A stretch of 64,000 bases of DNA from Acidobacteriota bacterium (GTDB lineage Bacteria > Acidobacteriota > Terriglobia > Acidiferrales > UBA7541), in assembly GCA_003225315.1 (NCBI GenBank), contig QHZD01000017.1, positions 328,973 to 392,972 of the forward strand, in the 5' to 3' direction. The notes under the pieces are model-generated. The model worked only from the letters and a program-made list of their open reading frames with translations, was not told the DNA's origin and searched no databases. A program made the translations under genes and the position numbers. Numbering within the stretch: position 1 is the stretch's first letter; the number at the start of each line of letters is the position of its first letter. Positions 25,390 through 34,632 of this stretch are shown piece by piece.

Positions 25390-25752
25390 GTGCACAAAAA
25401 AGTCCTGATCGTTGACGACTCGCCCGCCGAGGTCAAGCTAATGCAAGGTCTGCTGGAAAAAGAGGGTTATTGGCCGATCGCCTTGCATGACCCCAAGCGC
25501 GTTGAGGAAACCATTACCAGTGAGCGGCCGAGCGTGATTTTGCTGGACATCGTCATGCCGGGGCGAAACGGCTTTCAGGTGTGCCGCGATCTGAAGGGAA
25601 ATGCGGAGTTCAATTCGATTCCCGTGATTATGGTGACGTCGAAAGATTCCGCCAGCGACAAGTTCTGGGGCGAGCAGCAAGGCGCAGATGGCTACGTGAC
25701 GAAGCCCTTTACGCGAGAGGACTTGCTCCGCGCGGTGCGGCGGTTCGCATGA
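25390..25752 (+). CDS. PilG/PilH-type response regulator, first gene of chemosensory operon 2
   Basis: I chose the GTG at 25390 (GGGGAG upstream) because the receiver begins right there (VHKKVLIVDDSPAE); the frame is open to 25348 but that part overlaps the promoter. A 120-residue receiver: Asp53 in ILLDIVMPGRNG, MVTSK, and VTKPF. The match to PilH-like regulators of twitching systems includes the GRNGFQVCRDLK segment. No output domain. Confidence 0.9.
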   Translation: MHKKVLIVDDSPAEVKLMQGLLEKEGYWPIALHDPKRVEETITSERPSVILLDIVMPGRNGFQVCRDLKGNAEFNSIPVIMVTSKDSASDKFWGEQQGADGYVTKPFTREDLLRAVRRFA

Positions 25753-25774
25753 TTCTAAGGGCAAGCAAATAGGC

Positions 25775-26302
25775 ATGAGCGAAGACTTCCATCTTGAACC
25801 ACTCCCCGCAGACGCCGATACCGGCGATCTGCTCGAAGCTCTTGGGCCGATCGAGGAGCGGTCGCCGGAGTCGCAGTATTGCGTCTTCCGCAGCGGACGC
25901 GAGCGATTCTGCCTTCCGGTTCTGGACGTCGAAGAAGTGCTGGATTGGCCGTTGCTGACAAAGCTTCCGCTTGGCCCGGCGTACCTGATTGGAATCTTCA
26001 ATTTGCGCGGCGGCATCGTGCCATTGATAGACATTGCGATTACGGAAGGCCGCCGACCGGGATTGCTGCCCAAGCACGTAGTGGTCGCTTCCCTGCGCGG
26101 CGAAAATCAACACGAAGACGTTCGCATCGGCATCGCCGCCGACGAAGTCATTGGAACGTATTCGGTGAACACCGAGGATTTGCTCGAGCAAGCGCCGGAA
26201 AACGTGCCGCATTGCATCGGAATGTTGCGGCATGACGACCGTCTGGCGCTGGTGATCGATCTGCGCCGGCTGCTTGAGGTTTTTCCGGGGCCCAGCATTT
26301 GA
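25775..26302 (+). CDS. CheW/PilI-type coupling protein (operon 2)
   Basis: A 175-residue CheW domain with an acidic 30-residue N-terminal extension: [22 protein letters not shown], then [18 protein letters not shown] with the conserved NLRG, and [11 protein letters not shown] at the end. The gap from the receiver gene is 22 bases. Its order receiver-CheW-MCP-CheR-CheA resembles pilG/H-pilI-pilJ-pilK-chpA of the type IV pilus class. It couples the receptor encoded next to the big CheA. Confidence 0.9.
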   Translation: MSEDFHLEPLPADADTGDLLEALGPIEERSPESQYCVFRSGRERFCLPVLDVEEVLDWPLLTKLPLGPAYLIGIFNLRGGIVPLIDIAITEGRRPGLLPKHVVVASLRGENQHEDVRIGIAADEVIGTYSVNTEDLLEQAPENVPHCIGMLRHDDRLALVIDLRRLLEVFPGPSI

Positions 26303-26363
26303 GACTTGTGGAGACAGCGCCGATGGAGGGCGCGGGCTCCGCGGAAGAGATTTGGAGGATGGC

Positions 26364-27794
26364 ATGAAATCGCGACTGAGTTCCACAATCTGGACGCTGG
26401 TCCTGCTGAACGGAGTGGTTGGCTTCGCCGTTCTAGGGCTGGCATTCAGCGCCGGGAAAAAGGCCGGTGAAGCGTCCCTGTTTGACTTCGGCTCTCCAGC
26501 CGGAGGAACAGTGCTGCTGGCCATCGTACTTGCGCTGTTCACGGCCGTAATCCTGGCGTGGAGGTTCGGCGCGTTGCTGGGACCAGTGCAAGCCCTCGCT
26601 GAATTTTCCGAGCGGCTGGCTGCGGGCGATCCCCGTGCGCGCGCAGAGGTCAATTCGAACGATGAGCTGGGCTACATCGCGGAAAATCTGAATCGCGCGG
26701 TCGCCAAGGTCTCCAAGGCAACGAGCAACCAAGACGCGAATGACGCACTGCAGCGCAGCATCACGGAGCTGCTGAGCGTCATTAACCAGGTCGCGCGTGG
26801 TGATTTGTCGCAGCGCGGCAAGGTGACCAACGACGCGCTCGGCAACGTCACGGATTCGATCAACTACATGCTCGACAACTTTACCAAAGTTCTTGAACGC
26901 GTCCGCAAAGCGGCCATGGAAGTGACTACCTGCTCCAACAACATTCTGGTGGCGGCGGATGAAATGCAAGCCGGAGCCACCCAGCAAGACCAGGAAATCA
27001 CGAATACGTCGAGCGCCGTCGAAGAGCTGACGGTCTCCATGAAACAGGTTTCGAATAACGCGGAAGCGAGCGCCGAAGCAGCACGCCGGGCGCTGGACGC
27101 CGCCGAACAAGGCAACCGCGCCGTGCGCGACACGCTCGAAGGCATGCAACGCATTCGCGCATCCGTGCAAGCGACCGCCAAGAAGATCAAGTCTCTCGGC
27201 GACCGCTCGCTGGAAATTTCGGAAATCATCAACGTGATTAACGACATCACGGAACAGACGAACTTGCTGGCGTTGAACGCAGCCATCGAAGCAGCACGCG
27301 CCGGCGAAGCGGGACGCGGGTTTGCGGTCGTCGCGGACGAAGTTCGCAAACTGGCCGAACATAGCCGTAGCGCGACGAAGGACATCGCGGCGCTCATCAA
27401 GGCAATTCAAGCGGAGACGAACGAAGCCGTGGTCGTCATGGAAGAAGGCACAAAGGAAGTGGAAGGCGGCGCACAGCTCGCCGATCAGGCAGGCCGCGCG
27501 CTGGACGCCATTTCCAACGTGGTGCGCCAGTCGGCGGAACTCGTCCAGGAAATCTCGCTGGCGTCAAAGCAGCAGGTGCGTGGAACAGAAGGTGTCGCGC
27601 ACGCCATGCAGATTATTTCCAGCATTACGCGGCAAACGTCGCAAGGAACGCGCGGGACGGTGGCGACGGTAAGCCAGCTCGTCAAATTGTCAGATCAATT
27701 GAACGAAGCCCTGGCGCAATTCCGCGCGTCATCCAAAGCGGCCGCGGCCAATGAGAATTCCGAGCGGCACGTCCCGGCAGGCGCTCTTCGTTAA
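26364..27794 (+). CDS. PilJ-like receptor without a periplasmic sensor domain (operon 2)
   Basis: ATG at 26364, with GGAGG six bases upstream; the frame upstream of it overlaps the CheW gene. Of 476 residues, the first about 65 hold two membrane helices joined by a loop of only about 20 residues, so there is no room for a ligand-binding domain. HAMP-like sequence follows (about 66-150), then the signalling domain with [26 protein letters not shown] at its tip. It probably senses through a partner, the membrane or cytoplasmic contacts. A single TGAGAC box is at about 26300. Confidence 0.92.
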   Translation: MKSRLSSTIWTLVLLNGVVGFAVLGLAFSAGKKAGEASLFDFGSPAGGTVLLAIVLALFTAVILAWRFGALLGPVQALAEFSERLAAGDPRARAEVNSNDELGYIAENLNRAVAKVSKATSNQDANDALQRSITELLSVINQVARGDLSQRGKVTNDALGNVTDSINYMLDNFTKVLERVRKAAMEVTTCSNNILVAADEMQAGATQQDQEITNTSSAVEELTVSMKQVSNNAEASAEAARRALDAAEQGNRAVRDTLEGMQRIRASVQATAKKIKSLGDRSLEISEIINVINDITEQTNLLALNAAIEAARAGEAGRGFAVVADEVRKLAEHSRSATKDIAALIKAIQAETNEAVVVMEEGTKEVEGGAQLADQAGRALDAISNVVRQSAELVQEISLASKQQVRGTEGVAHAMQIISSITRQTSQGTRGTVATVSQLVKLSDQLNEALAQFRASSKAAAANENSERHVPAGALR

Positions 27795-27855
27795 GCAGCC
27801 GCTCTTCTCCGCCAGAGGGCGGCCATAAGAGCAAAACCCAGAAAACGGGAGACCG

Positions 27856-28740
27856 ATGAGCGAACGGCAGGGACATGGGCACGAGCTGAGCGAGCACGAG
27901 CTGAGCGAGATTCGCATGTTGATCGAAGAGCGGACGGGAATTTGCTTCGATGAATCGCGCGAGCGCTTCTTCTCCGCGCGTGTGCGTGAACACCTCCGCG
28001 CAAGAGGGCTGGAGCGCGGCACGGAACTGCTCCGCGCCATGCGCAAATCCAACGTTGAGTACGAAGGGCTGCTGGAGCGCCTGCTGACGCAGGAGACGAG
28101 TTTCTTTCGCTACCCGAGCGTGTATGAGGCCTTCGAGAAGCGCGCACTGCCCGAAGTTCACGCAAAAAAGTTCTGGAACAATCCGCGCACGCTAAGGATC
28201 TGGAGCGCCGGCTGTTCGACGGGCGAAGAGCCGTATTCCATCGCCATCACGATCGCGGATTCGCTCTCGTTTGCGGATGCCTGGAACGTGGAAATCCTGG
28301 CAACCGATGTTGGCCGGCACGCTCTGAAGCATGCAGAACGCGGTATCTACAAAGGACGCAGCATCGCCAGCGTGAGCGAAAAACAACTTGCAAACCACTT
28401 CACGGAAGTGGCCGCCGGGCAGCAGGTAAAGCCGCGGGTACGCAAGATGATTTCGTTCGCGCAGATGAACCTCGCTTCGGCCGTGTACGTTGGCCGCATG
28501 GACATGATTTTTTGCATGAACGTGCTGATTTACTTCTCGGAAGAGCGGCGGCGTTCGCTGGTGCAGCGTTTCTACGACACGTTGGAGCCGGGCGGATATT
28601 TGTTCCTTGGGCACTCGGAGTCGATTTCCAAGATGCCGGTGAAGTTCCAGGCCATCGTGTTGAATGATTGCATTCTCTACCGGAAGCCGACCGCGGATGA
28701 ATTACAAAAGCCGGAACTCGTGGCGGAGGGACGGGTGTGA
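27856..28740 (+). CDS. cheR: chemotaxis methyltransferase CheR/PilK (operon 2)
   Basis: A 294-residue CheR: N-terminal helical domain with LTQETSFFRYPSVYEAF at about 78-95, SAM motif RIWSAGCSTGEEPYS near 115-130, FCMNVLIYFSEERR and GHSESIS towards the end. It stops with a GTGA overlap on the CheA gene. It should methylate the PilJ-like receptor encoded just upstream. The paralogue in operon 1 is only distantly similar. Confidence 0.95.
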   Translation: MSERQGHGHELSEHELSEIRMLIEERTGICFDESRERFFSARVREHLRARGLERGTELLRAMRKSNVEYEGLLERLLTQETSFFRYPSVYEAFEKRALPEVHAKKFWNNPRTLRIWSAGCSTGEEPYSIAITIADSLSFADAWNVEILATDVGRHALKHAERGIYKGRSIASVSEKQLANHFTEVAAGQQVKPRVRKMISFAQMNLASAVYVGRMDMIFCMNVLIYFSEERRRSLVQRFYDTLEPGGYLFLGHSESISKMPVKFQAIVLNDCILYRKPTADELQKPELVAEGRV

Positions 28741-31721
28741 GCACGCTAGACCGCGAAGCCATCGAGATGTTCCTCCAGGAAGCCTCGGAGAACCTGCAAT
28801 ACTTGCGGGAATACGTCAGCGTGCTTCAAGACGTTGAACCGCGCCGGGAAGACCTGGAACGACTCTACATTTCGGCGCATACGCTGAGCGGCACGTCGGC
28901 GAGCTACGGATTCCCGCGATTCTCTGAAATTGCAGGAAAACTTGCGCACGTTTTTCAATATGCGCTGAACGCGCCTCTTGGCAACGACCTTCATGGGCCA
29001 TTGACGGAATTCCTCTCGGATGGAATTTCGCTGCTGGAGACGGATCTTCTGGAAATCAGCGACACGGGCAAGGAAAATGTCGATGACATAGCTGTCTTCA
29101 AGGAGCGTTATCGATTTGCATTTCCCGCGGAAACGCCGCCGTCGAATTTTTCACAACCTCAACCAGCTGAGCTGTTGGCTGGGGACGACATAGATGAGTC
29201 CGCGGTCGCTGCGCCGACGGGCTCTTACTTTGATGCTCTGCCGCTAGACGAAGAGGTGCCTGACGAAATCCTGGAGTTCTTCCAACCGGAAGCGGAGGAG
29301 CATCTCCAGGTGGTCAGTGATTGCCTGATTTCTCTGGAAGGAAATAACAATCCCGAAGAGATCAACAAACTATTTCGCGCGATCCACACGGTAAAAGGCT
29401 CCGCCGCTCAAGTCGGACTGAGGAGGCTGGGAGGGATTGCGCACCGCGTCGAGGACTTGATCGGGCGTTTACGCGATGGCGAGATTGAACCATCGCCTGC
29501 AGTGGTGGACCTGTGTCTCGAGTCCGTGGACGTTTTGAAGAAGACGCTCCACCGGCAATGGTCCGATGAGATTGAAATGCGGACCGGTGTGGATTCCCTG
29601 CTTGGACGCATCGCAGAGTTTGCCCCTCTGGAACCGGAAGAGGCGGGAATGTCGTCGGATGCTTCCGGCCCCACGGAAGCTCAGCACGCGAAAGAAATTG
29701 TAGTGGCGTCCCGCGTCGGCGGGGTCACGAAGAAATCCGCAAAACAAGCCCAGGGCGGGGCTTCGGCAGTTAAGTCGGTTCGAATTGCGTTGGCGCGGCT
29801 CGACCGCATGATGAATACGGTCGGTGAGCTGGTGATCAACCGCACGCGCATGGTGGGTCGCGTCGCGGAGCTCGAGAAACTCGTTGACACGCTGAGCTTC
29901 TCTAAAGAACGGCTGCAAGGCAAAGTTGCCGAATTCCAGGAAAAGTACGAATTCAATCGCATCAGCAATAGCCGCGGCGCTAAAACACCGTGGAATCCCG
30001 AACCGACGCCGCAAATGCTGACGAGCGCAGCTGCTGGAGATAAATCCTTTTGGTCTGAGTTTAGCGAATTGGAAATGGACCGCTACGACGATTTCAATAT
30101 TTTGTCGCGGTCCATGGCAGAAATTTCAGCGGACGTAAACGAAGTACTCTCGCAACTGGAAGGGTTCATCGGACGAGTTGAAGGCGACATCGACGAATTT
30201 ACGAAGCTGGCTCATCACCTGCAGGACGAGATTACCGCGGCGCGCATGGTCCCAATCGGCACGCTGTATTCGCGGCTGTCACGCGCTGTCCGCGACGCAG
30301 CGACTTCGACCGGCAAGCACGTCGAGTTGGATCTGTCGGGAAGTGAGACCGAGCTCGACAACAATATCATTCAGCAAATTTCCGATCCACTCGTACATCT
30401 GGTGCGTAATTCCGTGGCGCACGGCATCGAGCAAAGCGCTGATCGTACGGCCGCGGGCAAACCAGCCGCGGGGAATATCATGCTGCGCGCTTATCATCGC
30501 GGAAACCACATCTACATAGAAGTGGAAGATGACGGCGGGGGAATCAACTACGACCGAGTGAAGCAAAGCGCCATCGAACGCGGCCTTGTTTCGGAGGAGA
30601 CTGCGGACCGGCTGACAGAACGCGATCTTCGCGAAATGCTCTTCCATCCTGGTTTCTCGACTGCTCCGGTCAAAACCGAATTGGCCGGGCGTGGAGTCGG
30701 GCTTGACGTGGTGCGGGCCAACCTGAACGCGCTCAACGGCGAAATCGAAATTCAAAGTACGAGTGGCAAGGGCACGAAGTTTACGCTTAAGGTGCCCCTG
30801 ACCCTGATCATCTCACCTGCGCTGTTTGTGCGTTGTGGAACGACGAATTTCGCGCTGCCATTGGCGGTCGTCGAGGAAATTCGCCGCCTGCGCGCGGATG
30901 AAATCGAAGACGTCGGGGGAAAATTATTGACCAAGGTGCGCGACGTAGTAACCGAAGTGGTGCGTCTGGACACGTACCTGGGCTTGCCGCCTCTCGAACC
31001 TATCAACGGCTACTTCCGCATGGTAGTGGCAAATGCGGGAAACCGGAAGATCGGCCTAGTCGTCGAGGAAGTACTCGGCAAAGACGAAATCGTTATCAAG
31101 AATCTCGGTGAATATCTGCGTCGCGTGAAACTCTTCCCGGGCACGACGATCGCGCCCGACGGCAGCCTCATTCTGTTGATTGATCTGAACCGCATGGTAG
31201 CGACAGAACCAAGCGAACATCGCCAGATTCAAGCCAGCGCCAGCGCCGCAAGAATCTTCGCCCCCGGTTCGGCGGCGATTGCCAGCGGAAGCATTCCTTC
31301 CGAAGCCATCGACCGCGTTGCGCAAGAGCGCGTAATCGTTGTGGCGGACGACTCCATCAGCGTGCGCAAATTCGTGGGCCGCATGCTGGAGAAGAACGGA
31401 TACCGTGTGAAACTGGCGGCGGATGGGATCGAAGCCGCGGAACTGGTGACCCAGCACGGCTGCCACCTCGTCATCACCGACCTCGAAATGCCCCGCATGA
31501 CCGGCTACGAGCTGATGGTGCAACTGCGCCAGAGCCCCTCGACGCGCCGGATCCCCGTGATGGTGGTTACGTCAAGAGCCGGCGCAAAGCATCGCGATCG
31601 CGCGATAAAGGAAGGCGCCACAGCGTTCCTGACCAAGCCAGTACAGGAAGATCAGCTGATTGCCGCGGTCGAACAGCTTATTGGAACGGAGGCGCCCAGG
31701 CCTGTAGCGCCGGTAGCGTAA
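28737..31721 (+). CDS. CheA/ChpA-type hybrid kinase with two Hpt domains and a receiver (operon 2)
   Basis: A 994-residue kinase starting with the GTG that overlaps the cheR stop. Hpt 1 has His48 in SAHTLSGTSASYGF, where the usual Lys after Leu is Ser. Hpt 2 has His217 in AIHTVKGSAAQVGL. Then come the dimerisation helices (about 350-375), a long helical insertion up to about 470, HATPase with HLVRNSVAHGIE, DDGGGI and GRGVGLDVV, a CheW-like domain (about 680-825), and a C-terminal receiver (VVADDS, Asp in VITDLEMPRM, LTKPV). This is the layout of ChpA-type kinases of pilus chemosensory systems, though with two Hpt domains, not many. The built-in receiver may act as a phosphate sink. Confidence 0.95.
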   Translation: MSTLDREAIEMFLQEASENLQYLREYVSVLQDVEPRREDLERLYISAHTLSGTSASYGFPRFSEIAGKLAHVFQYALNAPLGNDLHGPLTEFLSDGISLLETDLLEISDTGKENVDDIAVFKERYRFAFPAETPPSNFSQPQPAELLAGDDIDESAVAAPTGSYFDALPLDEEVPDEILEFFQPEAEEHLQVVSDCLISLEGNNNPEEINKLFRAIHTVKGSAAQVGLRRLGGIAHRVEDLIGRLRDGEIEPSPAVVDLCLESVDVLKKTLHRQWSDEIEMRTGVDSLLGRIAEFAPLEPEEAGMSSDASGPTEAQHAKEIVVASRVGGVTKKSAKQAQGGASAVKSVRIALARLDRMMNTVGELVINRTRMVGRVAELEKLVDTLSFSKERLQGKVAEFQEKYEFNRISNSRGAKTPWNPEPTPQMLTSAAAGDKSFWSEFSELEMDRYDDFNILSRSMAEISADVNEVLSQLEGFIGRVEGDIDEFTKLAHHLQDEITAARMVPIGTLYSRLSRAVRDAATSTGKHVELDLSGSETELDNNIIQQISDPLVHLVRNSVAHGIEQSADRTAAGKPAAGNIMLRAYHRGNHIYIEVEDDGGGINYDRVKQSAIERGLVSEETADRLTERDLREMLFHPGFSTAPVKTELAGRGVGLDVVRANLNALNGEIEIQSTSGKGTKFTLKVPLTLIISPALFVRCGTTNFALPLAVVEEIRRLRADEIEDVGGKLLTKVRDVVTEVVRLDTYLGLPPLEPINGYFRMVVANAGNRKIGLVVEEVLGKDEIVIKNLGEYLRRVKLFPGTTIAPDGSLILLIDLNRMVATEPSEHRQIQASASAARIFAPGSAAIASGSIPSEAIDRVAQERVIVVADDSISVRKFVGRMLEKNGYRVKLAADGIEAAELVTQHGCHLVITDLEMPRMTGYELMVQLRQSPSTRRIPVMVVTSRAGAKHRDRAIKEGATAFLTKPVQEDQLIAAVEQLIGTEAPRPVAPVA

Positions 31722-31728
31722 ACGAACA

Positions 31729-32853
31729 ATGGCGACCCCTAACAAAAAGTTTCGCGTGCTCGTCGTGGATGATTCTTCATTCATGCGGAAGGTCCTTGAG
31801 GGGATCTTCAACGGTGACGATCAACTGCAGGTTGTGGGCAATGCCAAGGACGGCCGCGAGGCCGTGGCGATGGCGGAATCCCTAAAGCCCGATGTCATCA
31901 CCATGGACATCAATATGCCTCACGTCGACGGACTTCAGGCTACCGCCGAAATTATGACCACGAATCCAAAGCCGATCGTGATCGTCAGCTCTGAATCGCG
32001 TGAAGGAGCAGCCAGCACCCTTCGAGCCCTAGAACTCGGTGCTATTGAATTTGTGGCCAAGCCATCCGGCGCCATTGATCTCGATATGCAGAGTGTAAAA
32101 GAAGAACTTCTGCGCAAGGTGCGAATGGCCGCTAAGGTACGCGTTGTACGCACAGCTTCGCGCCTGGCCCTTTCAATCCAGAATGCGACGGGCTCCAAGC
32201 CTTCCACTCCCGCACCGGCGAGCACTCGCCCAGCCCCGACCTCGGGACTGGACCAGCGCTTTCCAGTTGTGGTCCTTGCGGCCTCCACTGGCGGACCAGC
32301 TACGGTAATGCGTATTGCGCCTGGCTTCACGGCAGACTTCCCTGCCGCGGTAATTCTTGTGCAACACATGCCGGCGGCGTTCACAACGCAGTATGCCGCG
32401 CAGCTCGCTGACTTCACTGGTGTCCGCGTGAAGGAAGCGGAAGCCAATGAGTCTCTTCAGCCGGGTACGCTGTACATTTGTCCGGGCGGTCAGCACCTTC
32501 GCGTTACACAGACAGGTCGAATTCAGCTTGACGGCACTAGCGGCCGCATCGGCGGATACTTGCCAAATATCGACGTCACGATGGAGTCAGTTGCGGCCTT
32601 TGCTGGCCCCTTGGGCATTGCGGGCGTACTCACCGGAATGGGCAATGACGGAGCAAACGGCGCAAAGGCTATCAAGGCGGCCGGCGGCCTTGTGCTGGCC
32701 CAGGATGAAGCGACGTCGGTGATCTTCGGCATGCCTGCCGAGGCCATCAAAGTCGGCGCTGTCGACCAAGTCCTCGGCATCGATGATATCTATGCCGCCA
32801 TCGAAAAACGTGTGCTGGGGATATGCCGCACGGCTCCCGCAGGAGTTCGCTGA
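31729..32853 (+). CDS. cheB: chemotaxis methylesterase CheB (operon 2)
   Basis: A 374-residue CheB: receiver with VVDDS at 12-16 and Asp60 in TMDINMPHVDG, a Pro/Ala/Ser/Thr-rich linker (about 155-178), and the esterase domain with Ser186 (AASTGGP), His213 (VQHMP) and Asp307 (TGMGNDGANG). All catalytic residues are intact. The stop shares one base with the next start (TGATG). It demethylates the operon 2 receptor. Confidence 0.95.
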   Translation: MATPNKKFRVLVVDDSSFMRKVLEGIFNGDDQLQVVGNAKDGREAVAMAESLKPDVITMDINMPHVDGLQATAEIMTTNPKPIVIVSSESREGAASTLRALELGAIEFVAKPSGAIDLDMQSVKEELLRKVRMAAKVRVVRTASRLALSIQNATGSKPSTPAPASTRPAPTSGLDQRFPVVVLAASTGGPATVMRIAPGFTADFPAAVILVQHMPAAFTTQYAAQLADFTGVRVKEAEANESLQPGTLYICPGGQHLRVTQTGRIQLDGTSGRIGGYLPNIDVTMESVAAFAGPLGIAGVLTGMGNDGANGAKAIKAAGGLVLAQDEATSVIFGMPAEAIKVGAVDQVLGIDDIYAAIEKRVLGICRTAPAGVR

Positions 32854-33386
32854 TGCGTCTGGCGGCCCCAGCCAAACCGGGTTTAGCGAAGTCGGAGCAA
32901 ATCATTCTCTTCCGTGTTAGCGGGCAACTGTTCGCCGTCTCTTCCGCGTCGGTGCAGGAAGTCCGCAGTGTTGATAGCTTGTCGGGCGCAGCCGAGGAAA
33001 TCAACGCGCCAGGGCTTCGAAAAGTGCGTCATGTCCTGCGCCGTGGAGACAGGTCGCTTTTTATCGTCAATGGCGCTATGCACTTTGGACTGCACGCGGC
33101 GGAGGGCACGTTGCTTTTTGTCCTGCGCAAGACGCGCACCGCACTTTTGATCGACGGTATCGAGAAGATGACGTCAATGACACGGCTGCAGGCCCTACCG
33201 CTCTCCTTCTGTCACGAAGAGCGGAGGTGGTACCGAGGGCTTACCGCTCTTGACCAAACCGTGGTGCCGGTAGTGCATCCGGAAGGGTTCTTGTCACCGG
33301 AAGAACTGGCCCAGCTTGATGCGGCTCTTTTGGAAGCGGACCATTCCGCCGATGAGGCAGTTGAGGGAACAGATTCCACGCAATGA
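32853..33386 (+). CDS. CheW-like domain protein A (operon 2)
   Basis: ATG at 32853 in a TGATG junction with cheB. The 177 residues start IILFRVSGQLFAVSSASVQEV and then depart from the standard CheW: the NLRG region is replaced by a basic stretch (RKVRHVLRRGDRS) with LFIVNGAMHFGLH after it. It ends in an acidic tail (EADHSADEAVEGTDSTQ). Probably a divergent CheW that couples or caps a different partner. Four-base overlap with the next gene. Confidence 0.75.
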   Translation: MRLAAPAKPGLAKSEQIILFRVSGQLFAVSSASVQEVRSVDSLSGAAEEINAPGLRKVRHVLRRGDRSLFIVNGAMHFGLHAAEGTLLFVLRKTRTALLIDGIEKMTSMTRLQALPLSFCHEERRWYRGLTALDQTVVPVVHPEGFLSPEELAQLDAALLEADHSADEAVEGTDSTQ

Positions 33387-33862
33387 CAGTGTCGACCGAA
33401 CTCGAACTGCGATCCTTCGTCCTGCTAAGGCTGGGCGAGCGGAGATTCGCCGTTTCGGCCACTCAAATTGCCGAACTTGTCGCTCCGAGCCGGGTTTTTC
33501 GCTTTGCCCACCGAACACCCAAGCTGGAAGGCGTAATCCTGCGCCGTGGCCGGATAGTTCCGGTATGCGATGTTTCAGAGATTCTGCTCGGCAAACGCTG
33601 GACGTCCCGCCGCTTTTATCTGATCGCTGTGCGCAATTACGGATCCCAAAGGGAATGGGTGGCAGTGCCGGTAACGGGTGAATGCGAGTTGATTAACGCC
33701 GAAATGATGTCGGCAGGGGAATCCGACGCGCCGCACGTCGCGGGGTGGCTATCGCATGACGGCGACGTGATCGAAGTGTTGAATCTCGACGTGCTCACGC
33801 CAGGTCCGGAACAAGCACTCGCGGAAAGGGCAACACCGCAAGGTGCGGAGGCACGGCCGTGA
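33383..33862 (+). CDS. CheW-like domain protein B (operon 2)
   Basis: A 159-residue CheW-type protein: FVLLRLGERRFAVSATQIAELV, then LEGVILRRGRIVPVCDVSEILLGKR in place of the GVINLRGxIIPVxDL motif, and VIEVLNLDVLT near the end. Overlaps both neighbours by four bases. With the two other CheW-type proteins, operon 2 carries three separate coupling-like proteins plus the CheW domain in its CheA. Confidence 0.85.
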   Translation: MTVSTELELRSFVLLRLGERRFAVSATQIAELVAPSRVFRFAHRTPKLEGVILRRGRIVPVCDVSEILLGKRWTSRRFYLIAVRNYGSQREWVAVPVTGECELINAEMMSAGESDAPHVAGWLSHDGDVIEVLNLDVLTPGPEQALAERATPQGAEARP

Positions 33863-34632
33863 TCCCCACTGGGCGTCCAGTAAAGGTTCTTCTCATCGAC
33901 AGCAACGTCTATTTTGCAAAGCGGTTGGGCGATGCGTTGAAACGAGAAGGCTTTGAGGTCGTGTCCAGCACGCAAGGAGCATTCGCGCTTACGACTCTTG
34001 AATACGACGCACCATCCGCCATTCTCTGCGCGACAAATATGCGGGAGATGGGAGCCTTGGAGATTGCAAAAATTATTCACGCGGACCCAAAGAACGCCAA
34101 TCTGCCCATTGTCGCCCTCGGTGACGGAAGCCAGCGCGCCCTGATGGAAGCATTTCAGGCCGGTTGCGACGATTACATTGACCGCAACCGTCAGCCGGCC
34201 GTCATTGCCGCTCACATAAAGCAGATACTTGTCAGCAAAGCAGAAGGATTTCAGCCGACACAGATGCTCGACAAGTCCGATACCAGCCTCAGCGGCAATT
34301 TGACGCACCACGACCTGACCGGCGTTATGCAGATGTTGGGGCACGCGCACCAGACTGGCGCACTCCACATCAACGCGGGTGAGGTAGACGGCGTGCTCTT
34401 CTACGATGGCGGGGAGATCACGCATGCGGAATGTGACAATTTGTTCGGCGACGAAGCCGTGATTCACATTCTAAAAACCTGCGGGAATAGCAACAAAGGC
34501 GTCTACAAGTTTACGTACGGGACCGCGTCAACGCAGCGCACCGTGCTGCGCTCGGCCACCGATCTTATGCTGGATGCCATGCGCGAATTCGATGAAGGAA
34601 CGCGTGACATGGCGGACAAGGAAGCGCAATGA
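33859..34632 (+). CDS. pseudo-receiver plus DUF4388 (PatA-like) protein (operon 2)
   Basis: GTG start with a four-base overlap. Residues about 8-125 have the receiver fold, but the acceptor Asp is replaced by Ala58 (AILCATNMREMG) and the Lys after the fifth strand by Arg (DDYIDRNRQ). It therefore should not be phosphorylated. Residues about 143-250 are a DUF4388 domain (LSGNLTHHDLTGVMQML, TGALHI, GVLFYDGGEITHAEC). DUF4388 is found in proteins tied to gliding and signalling and may mediate protein contacts. Likely a scaffold or localisation factor, by inference. Confidence 0.85.
   Translation: MIPTGRPVKVLLIDSNVYFAKRLGDALKREGFEVVSSTQGAFALTTLEYDAPSAILCATNMREMGALEIAKIIHADPKNANLPIVALGDGSQRALMEAFQAGCDDYIDRNRQPAVIAAHIKQILVSKAEGFQPTQMLDKSDTSLSGNLTHHDLTGVMQMLGHAHQTGALHINAGEVDGVLFYDGGEITHAECDNLFGDEAVIHILKTCGNSNKGVYKFTYGTASTQRTVLRSATDLMLDAMREFDEGTRDMADKEAQ

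Noticed and set aside
26433-27410. 325-codon open frame on the minus strand
   Set aside because: Antisense to the PilJ-like receptor; the coding evidence on the plus strand is decisive.
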